Source of the DNA: Opitutia bacterium
GTDB lineage: Bacteria > Verrucomicrobiota > Verrucomicrobiia > Opitutales > UBA953
Direction: 5' to 3'
Length of the DNA: 30,930 nucleotides
NCBI GenBank assembly: GCA_947378905.1
Contig: CANCLV010000011.1
Location: forward strand, 1 to 30,930
Of the stretch, positions 7,126 to 15,013 are shown piece after piece (the stretch's first letter is position 1; the number at the start of each line of letters is the position of its first letter). Both the position numbers and the translations under genes were made by a program. The notes beneath the pieces are model-generated. The model was given only the letters and a program-made list of their open reading frames with translations, ran no database searches and had not been told where the DNA came from.

Positions 7126-10100
7126 ATGCGGCCCCATTATCTTAGCTTTGTCATTCTGTTTTTATGCACCTCACTTTGTCATGCGAAGAATGAGTTAATT
7201 CAGGATTTTGAAGGTGATGGTTTTGATAGTTGGCAGTCAACGGGTACGGCTTTCGGTTTATCGCCAATGGCTGGAAAGATGGACGGATTGGTGGGTGAGC
7301 TTCGTGGTTATTCCGGTAATGCCTTGGTGTGTTCTGCTAATGGTGGTTACGCCGCTACGGGGTCACTGACTTCGCCTGAGTTTACAATTAGTTATCCTTA
7401 CATGGCTTTCTTGGTGGGTGGTGGAAGTAATATCAATACCTTGGCAGTGCAGTTAGTGATTGATAATAAAGTGGTGCGTGTGGCTACGGGACATAACGGA
7501 CTCACCCTACGAACCATCGTTTGGAATGTCGCAGAATTTAAGGATAAAAAAGCAGTCATTCGAATCATTGATGAAGAGAAAGGGAATTGGGGTTTTATTG
7601 CTGCCGATCGGTTTGTTTTTTCGGCAATCGATAATCCGGCTTTACCAACGAGTGGACGTCCTAAACCAAGGCTTGATGGAAATTTAATTCCGGTACCCAA
7701 CGAAGCGAGTGCTGCTGTTTTACCCGGCCTCAAGATGTCCGTTGCTGCGAGTCACGAAGCGACAGGTATCAGCTCACCTACTTCAATTTCAATTGCCTCC
7801 GATGGTCGCGTTTTCGTTGCTGAGACTCATCGTTATCACCGAGGTATCGAAGACGACAGAGGAAATCTTTATTGGTATCATGATGATTTAGCTAATACAA
7901 CTGTAGCAGATCGACGCAAGATGCTGGAGAAGTGGTCGAGTAAGAAGCCTGCTAATTGGTATACTGAAGAATCAGAAAAAATTAGGATATTAAGTCAGCC
8001 TGCCACCAACGGTTCGTTTGCGAAGTCATCCATTTATGCTGATGGATTTAACGAGATGCTCGATGGCACAGGCAGCGGTATTTTAATCTACGGGGACACG
8101 GTTTATTTTGAATGTATTCCCAATATTTGGGTTTTGCGCGATTCGCCTAATGAAACAAAGCCACAAGAACGAAAAGTTTTACAGGATGGATTTGGGGTTA
8201 GGGTTTCGCTCTCGGGTCACGACTTGAGTGGAAGTGTGATTGGCTACGACGGTCGCATTTGGGGTTCGGTCGGCGATCGCGGATTTAATTTAACAACCCG
8301 CGAAGGTAGAAAATATAATTTTAAAAATAAAGGTGCTGTATTTCGTTTCGATCCAGACGGCTCAAACTTCGAGGTTGTTCACTCCGGATTGAGAAATCCA
8401 AAGGAAATTGCATTCGACGAGTGGGGTAACTTTATCGCGGTCGATAATAACTCTGACCAAGGTGATGAAGCGCGTATTGTTTACATCGTTGAAGGAGCTG
8501 ACTCTGGATGGGAGATGGAGCACCAAGCAATGCATACGTTCCATCGCGAGATCGGATTGGAGGTCCGTCCACCTTCACGTTGGATGACTGAAAGAATGTG
8601 GGAGGTACAAAATTCTCAACAGCCCGCATATATTATTCCGCCTTCGGGTTATATTTGTGCCGGTCCTTCAGGATTAACTTATCACCCGGGAGTTGGTTTC
8701 CTGGAATCTGAAAAAGGCTTTTTCCATGTTTGTGATTATCGCGGATCGACTCCTGCGTCCGGCGTTTGGTCGTTTAAGCTCGAGCCACAAGGTGCGGGTT
8801 TGAAGTTGGCTGAGTCCCATCAACTTATCTGGGGAATCGCTGCGACGGATGTCGATTACGACTGGAAGGGACGTGTTTTAGTTTCCGACTTCATTGGTGG
8901 CTATGAATCCCATGAAGACGGACGCATTATTGCACTCGAGCCTACTCAACCTAAAAATACTGAGGCAGTTGTTGATGCTGAAAAAACAATAAATGCAGAT
9001 TTTGGTAAGAAGTCCTCGAGTGAATTAGCACAATTATTGGCTCATGCTGATAAGCGTGTCCGTCTCGTCGCCCAGCTCGAATTAAGCCGTCGCAGTGATG
9101 CCTTGGATTTATTTACTAAAGCAACACAGTCGTCAAATCCGGTGGAGCGACTCCATGGTGTCTGGGGTTTGGGTATTATTGCTCGACGTGGTTCTGCGAT
9201 GTCGCCCTCTGAGAATTGGAAAGCCTCTGAACAACCTGCGGCCACACTCGAGCTACGCACCCAGGCTTCGAAAGTTTTAATTTCTTTATTAGGTCATAGC
9301 GATTTAGAGGTACGAGCGAACGCCATCCGTGCGCTCAGTGAAGCGCCTGTGACCGGAAATGATTTACCCTTGGCTAAGTTAATCCTCGATCCATCGCCGA
9401 AGGTAAGGGCTTTTGCGTCGATTGCGGCGGGCAGATTAGGTGCTGATAAGTTCCTGCCTGAGGTTTGCCAAATGATTAAAGAGAACGCAGATAAAGACAC
9501 GGTACTGCGTCACGCGGGTGTCATGGCAATTGATGGAATGTGTAAATCGTCGGAAGCTTTAGTGGCCTTAGGTAAAAATGAGAACGACTCTATTCGTTTA
9601 GCCGTAGTCATCGCTCAGCGCCGTCGATTCGATACACACGTGGTTGAATTTATTAAGGACAAATCTCCGATTGTAGCCGATGAAGCAATCCGCGCGATTT
9701 ACGATCAGTCGCTTGATGAGGTTCGTCCTGCTGTGGGTGCTTTATTAGATAATGTTGATAGTCGTGAATGGACATCGTTCATGCTCCGTCGACTCGTGCA
9801 CAATGCTTACCGTGTAGGGGGTGCAGAAAATGCAAAACGTATTACTGCGGTAGCCTTGGATAAGAAATTACCTAACCAAGTTCGCGTTGAGGCTTTAAGA
9901 TTAATGTCGATTTGGACTAATCCCTATCCTGTGGACCAACTCACGGGTCATTGGAGTCCGTTGGCTCAACGTCCTAGCTCCGAGGTTGTTGACGTTTTAA
10001 ACAAAGCCCTGCCTGGCCTCTTGGAAGGCGATTCTGATATCATCAAAATTTCTTTAGATTTGGTAACGATTTATCATTTGAAGACTGAGTTATTGTCGAA

Positions 10101-11079
10101 TGACTCATTACAGAAAATCGTGGCTGACTTAACTCTCTCGGGTTTAACGCGAGCGAAGGCTCTTGAGATGTTATTAGCCCGCGACCCAGCAGACGGTGTC
10201 CAGCTTATCAGTCGTTATACTCATGATATTAAAGATGAAGTCGCCGTGATGGCTTTAAATGAATTAGCCCGTCGAGATTCCGTTGCAGGTTTTGCTACGC
10301 TTAAACTTGTCGTAAAAACTGGTTCGGTATTGCAACGCCAAGGGGCTTGGAAAATTTTAGCTAAACTCCAAGTGGAGGGTGTTGATGATTTATTTATTAA
10401 GCACTTGAAGCTTCTGCAGTCGACCCAAGGCGTTTCGCCTTATGCTTTAGAACTTCTCGAGGCGGCCGCGCAACGTAAGGAAGAGGGAGTAAGAAAGGCA
10501 TTGGCTGATTTCGAAAATTCTCAAAATCAATCAAAGGAAAAATTAACGCGCTGGTTGCCAGCTCTCGAAGGTGGAAATTCTGAAAACGGTTTCGCACTCT
10601 ATCAGGCCTTACCTGTTGCGCAATGTATGCGTTGCCACAAGGCGACAACTAAACCGAGTCAGGGGGCTCATATTGTGGAGGGAGAGGCTGGTCCTAATTT
10701 AGCGGGCGTCGCCAAGCGTGGAGATCGCCGCTATCTTCTTGAGTCTGTGGTTTATTCTAATGCTGTCGTTGTAGCTGGCTACGGTATTGTCAGTCTCGAC
10801 TTAACTAATGGTGTCAATCTGGTGGGAACGCTCATTCAGGAAAAACCTCAATTCGTCGATGTAAACTCTTCGGGTAACTTATGGCGGATTAATCGGCGTG
10901 ATATTAAATCTATGACTCCGCCGGTTTCGGGAATGCCCCCGTTTGATGCACTCTTAAAGCCTACCGAAGTGAGAGACTTAGTCGCTTGGTTGGCCACGCT
11001 CGATAATAGTCCACCGACACCTAAAGCTAAAGAGCCTAAGGTCTTAGATATCAGTACACTAAAACCTGCTGCCCGATAA
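7126..11079 (+). CDS. PVC-type membrane-bound dehydrogenase / HEAT-repeat / CxxCH cytochrome c protein
   Basis: A 1317-residue multidomain protein with a signal peptide (about 1-21, ending CHA). A beta-sandwich module comes first at about 25-170 (DFEGDGFDSWQSTGTAFG is typical of sugar-binding or levanase-associated modules). A beta-propeller, PVC-type dehydrogenase region follows (about 205-620; GLRNPKEIAFDEWGN, DNNSDQGDEARI). Alpha-helical HEAT-like repeats run from about 640 to 1110, then a cytochrome c domain with heme motif C1167-M-R-C1170-H1171. Such proteins are abundant in Planctomycetes and Verrucomicrobia and are thought to oxidise sugars or polysaccharide-derived substrates in the periplasm, passing electrons to heme; substrates are unknown. 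Single gene ended by a strong terminator. Confidence 0.9.
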   Translation: MRPHYLSFVILFLCTSLCHAKNELIQDFEGDGFDSWQSTGTAFGLSPMAGKMDGLVGELRGYSGNALVCSANGGYAATGSLTSPEFTISYPYMAFLVGGGSNINTLAVQLVIDNKVVRVATGHNGLTLRTIVWNVAEFKDKKAVIRIIDEEKGNWGFIAADRFVFSAIDNPALPTSGRPKPRLDGNLIPVPNEASAAVLPGLKMSVAASHEATGISSPTSISIASDGRVFVAETHRYHRGIEDDRGNLYWYHDDLANTTVADRRKMLEKWSSKKPANWYTEESEKIRILSQPATNGSFAKSSIYADGFNEMLDGTGSGILIYGDTVYFECIPNIWVLRDSPNETKPQERKVLQDGFGVRVSLSGHDLSGSVIGYDGRIWGSVGDRGFNLTTREGRKYNFKNKGAVFRFDPDGSNFEVVHSGLRNPKEIAFDEWGNFIAVDNNSDQGDEARIVYIVEGADSGWEMEHQAMHTFHREIGLEVRPPSRWMTERMWEVQNSQQPAYIIPPSGYICAGPSGLTYHPGVGFLESEKGFFHVCDYRGSTPASGVWSFKLEPQGAGLKLAESHQLIWGIAATDVDYDWKGRVLVSDFIGGYESHEDGRIIALEPTQPKNTEAVVDAEKTINADFGKKSSSELAQLLAHADKRVRLVAQLELSRRSDALDLFTKATQSSNPVERLHGVWGLGIIARRGSAMSPSENWKASEQPAATLELRTQASKVLISLLGHSDLEVRANAIRALSEAPVTGNDLPLAKLILDPSPKVRAFASIAAGRLGADKFLPEVCQMIKENADKDTVLRHAGVMAIDGMCKSSEALVALGKNENDSIRLAVVIAQRRRFDTHVVEFIKDKSPIVADEAIRAIYDQSLDEVRPAVGALLDNVDSREWTSFMLRRLVHNAYRVGGAENAKRITAVALDKKLPNQVRVEALRLMSIWTNPYPVDQLTGHWSPLAQRPSSEVVDVLNKALPGLLEGDSDIIKISLDLVTIYHLKTELLSNDSLQKIVADLTLSGLTRAKALEMLLARDPADGVQLISRYTHDIKDEVAVMALNELARRDSVAGFATLKLVVKTGSVLQRQGAWKILAKLQVEGVDDLFIKHLKLLQSTQGVSPYALELLEAAAQRKEEGVRKALADFENSQNQSKEKLTRWLPALEGGNSENGFALYQALPVAQCMRCHKATTKPSQGAHIVEGEAGPNLAGVAKRGDRRYLLESVVYSNAVVVAGYGIVSLDLTNGVNLVGTLIQEKPQFVDVNSSGNLWRINRRDIKSMTPPVSGMPPFDALLKPTEVRDLVAWLATLDNSPPTPKAKEPKVLDISTLKPAAR

Positions 11080-11105
11080 ATTTTAAGTGAAGTAATGGAC
11101 AATAA

Positions 11106-11134
11106 AAAAGCCCCGGAAGTCCGGGGCTTTTTGT
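11106..11134. terminator. Bidirectional terminator between the convergent PVC dehydrogenase and aldolase genes
   Basis: Stem AAAAGCCCCGG (11106-11116) pairs with CCGGGGCTTTT (11121-11131) around a 4-base loop. There is a T run on the forward strand and an A run on the left that becomes a T run on the reverse strand. It lies between two converging stops and can end both transcripts. Confidence 0.88.
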
Positions 11135-11149
11135 TTAAGCACTTCGCGG

Positions 11150-12220
11150 TTAAGCGATGGTAACTTCTTTGGTGAGGTAAACGTCCTGAATGGTGTGCAG
11201 GAGTTTGGCGCCTTCTTTGATGTCGCGTTGGAAAGCTTTACGACCCGAGATGAGGCCTTGGCCACCTGCGCGTTTGTTGATGACGGCAGTTTTAACGGCT
11301 TCAGCGAAGTCGTTATTACCAGAAGGACCACCAGAGTTGATGAGACCGATGCGACCCATGTAGCAATTAGCGACTTGGTAGCGGGTGAGGTCGATCGGGT
11401 GATCGGAGCACAAGTCAGTGTACATACGCTTGTCGATCTTACCGTAGGAAGATTCGGTTTGTTGGATAGCGAGGTAGCCACCGTTGTTTTCAGGAAGCTT
11501 CTGCTTGATGATGTCGGCACAGATAGTGACGCCGAGGTGATTAGCCTGGCCGGTAAGGTCAGCCGATACGTGGTAGTCTTTGTCTTTCTTGAAGGCGTTA
11601 TTGCGAGTATAGCACCAGAGAACAGTGGCCATACCTTGTTCGTGAGCCATTTGGAAGGCTTGCGATACTTCGATGATTTGGCGGTTGGTTTCAGGTGAAC
11701 CGAAATAGATGGTCGCGCCTACAGCAGCACAGCCCATGTCAGCGGCTTGCTTGATGGTGCCGTACATCACTTGGTCGCCGATGTTTGGGTAGGTGAGTAA
11801 TTGATTATGGTTAATCTTAACCATGAAAGGAATTTTGTGAGCGTAGCGACGAGAGACGCTGCTGAGGACACCGAAAGTAGAACATACGGCGTTACAGCCA
11901 CCTTCGATGGCGAGCTTCACGATATTTTCGCCGTCGAAATAAATCGGGTTCTTCGCGAAGGAAGCTCCGGCGGAGTGTTCGATACCTTGGTCAACAGGGA
12001 GAATGGAAACGTAACCAGTGTTAGCGAGACGACCAGAACCGTAGAGGCGCTGGAGGTTGGCAAGAACGCGGTTGCTGCGATCGGAGGCGCTGAACGCGTG
12101 CTCAACCCAATCAGCACGAGGCTGGTGGATTTGCTCTTTTTTAATTTTCGGAGAATTGAAGCCCAGGAGGGACTCCGAATCGGTGCCGAGAAGTTTTTGG
12201 ATTTCGCTGTATTGGCTCAT
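11150..12220 (-). CDS. fbaB: Class I fructose-bisphosphate aldolase, DhnA/FbaB type
   Basis: A 356-residue TIM-barrel aldolase of the DhnA/FbaB family. Visible hallmarks are VSILPVDQGIEHSAG near residues 70-85, PFMVKINHN, and ADIIKQKLPENNGG, where Lys239 corresponds to the Schiff-base lysine of the family. A phosphate-binding LINSGGPSGNND and a C-terminal GGQGLISGRKAFQR complete the pattern. It cleaves fructose-1,6-bisphosphate to dihydroxyacetone phosphate and glyceraldehyde-3-phosphate in glycolysis or gluconeogenesis without a metal. It is a single transcription unit that converges on the dehydrogenase gene and has a 138-base upstream gap behind the SulP gene. Confidence 0.93.
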   Translation of the reverse strand: MSQYSEIQKLLGTDSESLLGFNSPKIKKEQIHQPRADWVEHAFSASDRSNRVLANLQRLYGSGRLANTGYVSILPVDQGIEHSAGASFAKNPIYFDGENIVKLAIEGGCNAVCSTFGVLSSVSRRYAHKIPFMVKINHNQLLTYPNIGDQVMYGTIKQAADMGCAAVGATIYFGSPETNRQIIEVSQAFQMAHEQGMATVLWCYTRNNAFKKDKDYHVSADLTGQANHLGVTICADIIKQKLPENNGGYLAIQQTESSYGKIDKRMYTDLCSDHPIDLTRYQVANCYMGRIGLINSGGPSGNNDFAEAVKTAVINKRAGGQGLISGRKAFQRDIKEGAKLLHTIQDVYLTKEVTIA

Positions 12221-12358
12221 GGTAAAAAGTGTGCTTATAGTTTGGGCAGACCCTCTACAAAAGGGGGATTCAGGCCGAAGTCTTCAAGCCATAATTTAAA
12301 AACCCTCATAAAATATCACCAGAGGACACGGCCGTGATACTTTTTAAGCGTTTCTTGA

Positions 12359-14218
12359 CTAAATTTGCCAGTCTTCGCCCGAGGCGGAAGCGGGTCGGGC
12401 CAATCCCGGATGTGGGGCTGTGATAATATGCAGGACAGCTTCAGACTCACCTGTCAGAGCTCGCGCACGTTTAATCGCTTTAGCTAAAGCAGCGGTGGGG
12501 TTCGATTCATCCCACGGAATAAAATTATCTGATCCCACGGATGAGACTAAATCTGCATTCACGAAAATCTGTAAGGTGTCGGGTTTTAATTCACAAAGAA
12601 TCAAGTGACGATTGCCCGATTTAAGCGTTTCGGCTAAATCACGGAGTAGTAAGACGCCATTCGCATCGAGGTGATGGGCTTCGCGGAATTTTAAAATGAG
12701 AACTTTAAGATTCGGATCAGCGGAAGCGCGACGCAGGTGTTCGTGGAAGGCCTGCGTGGCGCCGAAGTGTAAACTTCCTTCGACGTGAAGAATCGAAATA
12801 CCCGTCGTTGATTTACCTTTGGTGCGTTGGGTGATTTCTCCGGTTTCTGAGAAATCGTATTCAACGACATCAGGTTGAGAGGTCTGACGAAGATAAAACG
12901 CAATGGCGACGGCGGTACCGAAGAAGATGGCGACGTCGAGTGGTGCTAAAAGCGCTGTGAAAAAAGTAGAAAGGAAAACGATACGATCCTGGGTACCTGA
13001 TTTTAATATTAATTTAATCGCGGAGATATTGGCTAACTCGAGCTCCACTAAAATCACGAGCATCGACAAACAGGCGAGAGGAACGAGCGCGACCCATTTA
13101 CTAATAAAATAGGCGAAGGCTAAAATGACGGTGCCGCAAAAGAGTGAAGCGTAGGCGGTCTTGGCGCCGCTTGAGACATTAAGTGCGGAGCGACTAATGG
13201 AACCCGAAGCGGCCATACCTCCTGAAAATGCACAGGCGAGGTTAGCCATGCCGAGTCCGAATACTTCTTGGTGTAGATCGGAGGGGCGTCCGGTTTTTAA
13301 AGCGGAAGCTCGAGCATTGGCGGTTCCTTCGATGATAATGAGAACAGCGAGAGCGAGTGCTGGCGAAAAGAGTGCTGAGAATTTTGCGGCTGAGAAATCG
13401 GGGACGTAAATGGCTTTGTCGGAATGTGCAGCATCGCCGACATAGCGGGTAATTTCGCGGCTACTACCTTGGGCGAGCGTGACGTTTTGAACGATGATGG
13501 CACCAAAGGTTGCAACTGCAATTGCGCCTAGAATTGCTTTGCCGGTGCCGTAAGGTTTTTTCAATACAAAGTAAGTAATCCCGGTGACGACAGCTAAACC
13601 GAGTCCAGGATTTAAGAGTGCCTTACCTGATTTCAAAATCTGCCAGATGACTTCGAAAAGATTGAGCCCGGCTAATTCATCGGGCAGGCCGACGGTGATG
13701 GGTAGCTGTAATGCGATAACGCGAAGCGCGGCGGCTGCAATGTATGCCGAAATAACCGTGCGTGGAACGAAGTCTGCAAACCCGCTCAAGCGTAACCAGG
13801 AAGCCAGAAGTAAGAAAACACCGGTCATTAAAACCAGTGTTGGTAAAACTTCGGCACGTAATTCTGGCGAGATGGCACCGAGGCTGGCAAAGGTACCTAA
13901 GAGCAAGGCGGCGGATGCGTTGGTGGGGCCGGCTGATAAATTAGAAGATCCAGTAAAGATAGGAACAACGAATGCAGCGACGCCGCAGCCAACTAATCCA
14001 CACCACACGGGTAGACCAGCTTTCATGGCGAAGGCCATTGACATTGGGAATGCCAAGAGAGCGACGTTAATCCCTGCTAGAAAATCTGCTTTTAAATTAG
14101 GCATCGTGGCACTGCGGGCCACATTACGAATCGCAAAAAATTCTGGGCGAGGAAGTGCTTTAATTTGTCGCCACAAATTTGCTATGCTAGACGTGAACTG
14201 GTTGAAGGCGGAAAGCAC
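12359..14218 (-). CDS. SulP-family anion permease with C-terminal STAS domain
   Basis: A 619-residue inner-membrane protein. The first ~450 residues hold 10-14 hydrophobic segments with SulP signatures: LKADFLAGINVALLAFPMSMAFA near the start, SSNLSAGPTNASAALLLG, and the conserved mid-block 'GMANLACAFSGGMAASGSISRSALN'. A STAS domain (about 465-580, FREAHHLDANGVLLLRDL) follows. The family transports sulfate, bicarbonate or other anions with H+ or Na+; the substrate cannot be read from sequence. The start is GTG at 14218; a Met at 14104 could also be used, but the N-terminal tail before the first helix would then be very short. The neighbour DUF2017 gene is 50 bases upstream in the same direction, so it may be at the end of the kinase-clpS operon. 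Confidence 0.88.
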   Translation of the reverse strand: MLSAFNQFTSSIANLWRQIKALPRPEFFAIRNVARSATMPNLKADFLAGINVALLAFPMSMAFAMKAGLPVWCGLVGCGVAAFVVPIFTGSSNLSAGPTNASAALLLGTFASLGAISPELRAEVLPTLVLMTGVFLLLASWLRLSGFADFVPRTVISAYIAAAALRVIALQLPITVGLPDELAGLNLFEVIWQILKSGKALLNPGLGLAVVTGITYFVLKKPYGTGKAILGAIAVATFGAIIVQNVTLAQGSSREITRYVGDAAHSDKAIYVPDFSAAKFSALFSPALALAVLIIIEGTANARASALKTGRPSDLHQEVFGLGMANLACAFSGGMAASGSISRSALNVSSGAKTAYASLFCGTVILAFAYFISKWVALVPLACLSMLVILVELELANISAIKLILKSGTQDRIVFLSTFFTALLAPLDVAIFFGTAVAIAFYLRQTSQPDVVEYDFSETGEITQRTKGKSTTGISILHVEGSLHFGATQAFHEHLRRASADPNLKVLILKFREAHHLDANGVLLLRDLAETLKSGNRHLILCELKPDTLQIFVNADLVSSVGSDNFIPWDESNPTAALAKAIKRARALTGESEAVLHIITAPHPGLARPASASGEDWQI

Positions 14219-14268
14219 GACATAGGTTTTGACCTTCTGTCGTAAGCATTCAACCGCTTTCTAAAAAA

Positions 14269-14733
14269 TTAATCGAAAGACTCGCTATCAATCTGATCGA
14301 TAAGGGAGGACTGTAGAAGGCCAAAGCAACTATAGCAGGCGAGGGCGTGACGTTTTTCGTTGGGCAGGCTTTCGTCGTCCAAATCTTCCAAATCCTCTAG
14401 TTGGCTATTAGGAATATCGGCAAAAACTAAGTCTCTCAGAGCAAAACGAACCGCTGATAGGGCACGAAGAAAGGCGAGGGCTTGGGCTTTATTGCGTAAA
14501 ACGATAATCGCAGGCTCACCTTTGGCGGAGGCGAAGGCAGTCGCAAGGAGACGAGCTTCTTCACCGGCTTGTGCGGATAGTGTTTCGGCCCAATAAGTGG
14601 CAATTTCTGGGTCGAGGTTAGGAATGTGTGCGCGGTTCACGGATACACGTGCGGCCGCTGGGGCGATGAGTCTTAATAAGTCTGAAAGCACATTGCGTGC
14701 TTCAGCGGTCATCGAGAGGCGGAGCTCAGGCAT
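14269..14733 (-). CDS. DUF2017-family protein paired with ClpS
   Basis: Start placed at ATG 14733 (MPELRLSMTAEARNVLSDLL). Its 154 residues are mostly helical, with an acidic segment near 125-135 (QLEDLEDLDDESLP). Length and position match DUF2017 proteins, which in actinobacteria directly follow clpS. Here it overlaps clpS by 8 bases, which strongly suggests translational coupling. No enzymatic motif is visible. A role with the Clp protease or the N-degron adaptor is inferred from neighbourhood only. It could also be an unrelated small helical protein, but the conserved clpS pairing makes that less likely. Confidence 0.7.
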   Translation of the reverse strand: MPELRLSMTAEARNVLSDLLRLIAPAAARVSVNRAHIPNLDPEIATYWAETLSAQAGEEARLLATAFASAKGEPAIIVLRNKAQALAFLRALSAVRFALRDLVFADIPNSQLEDLEDLDDESLPNEKRHALACYSCFGLLQSSLIDQIDSESFD

Positions 14734-15013
14734 CTTTTTCGAGTTGGGCTTGAATGTGCCACTGTTGTAATTCGAGGGCGACCATTTCAGCTGGTTCGCG
14801 ATCGCCACTCCAAACAATGGCACGACCATCGTTGTGAACGGCCATCATTAATTTTTGGGCGACAGTGCGGTCGACTCGCAAAACAGTCATAAAAGCAAGA
14901 ATCACATATTGCTGATAGTTAATCGGATCATTGAGTACTAAAACATTCCAACGCGTATCTAATTTTGGAACCGTCTCGGTTTTTATGTTAGTCTTGATCT
15001 TAGTCTTGGCCAT
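14726..15013 (-). CDS. clpS: ATP-dependent Clp protease adaptor ClpS
   Basis: A 95-residue protein that aligns with ClpS over its whole core. It has 'WNVLVLNDPINYQQYVI' (substrate pocket loop NDP where many have NDD), 'VDRTVAQKLMMAVHNDGRAIVWSGDREPAEMVALELQ' and a C-terminal 'IQAQLEKD'. ClpS delivers N-degron substrates (bulky hydrophobic N-terminal residues) to ClpA/ClpC with ClpP. The VHNDGRAIVWSGDRE block is of the actinobacterial type, in keeping with the DUF2017 partner. It overlaps the kinase stop upstream by 14 bases and overlaps the DUF2017 start by 8 bases. Confidence 0.93.
   Translation of the reverse strand: MAKTKIKTNIKTETVPKLDTRWNVLVLNDPINYQQYVILAFMTVLRVDRTVAQKLMMAVHNDGRAIVWSGDREPAEMVALELQQWHIQAQLEKDA

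Noticed and set aside
11195..11698. Forward 167-codon frame inside the aldolase gene
   Set aside because: Antisense shadow of fbaB; the aldolase family match on the reverse strand is complete.
12313..12340. Terminator after the SulP gene (TATCAC...GTGATA)
   Set aside because: Only a 6-bp stem with long loop and weak T run; not strong enough to call.
13584..14225. Forward 213-codon frame within the SulP gene
   Set aside because: Antisense shadow of the SulP transporter; low-complexity composition with no domain.
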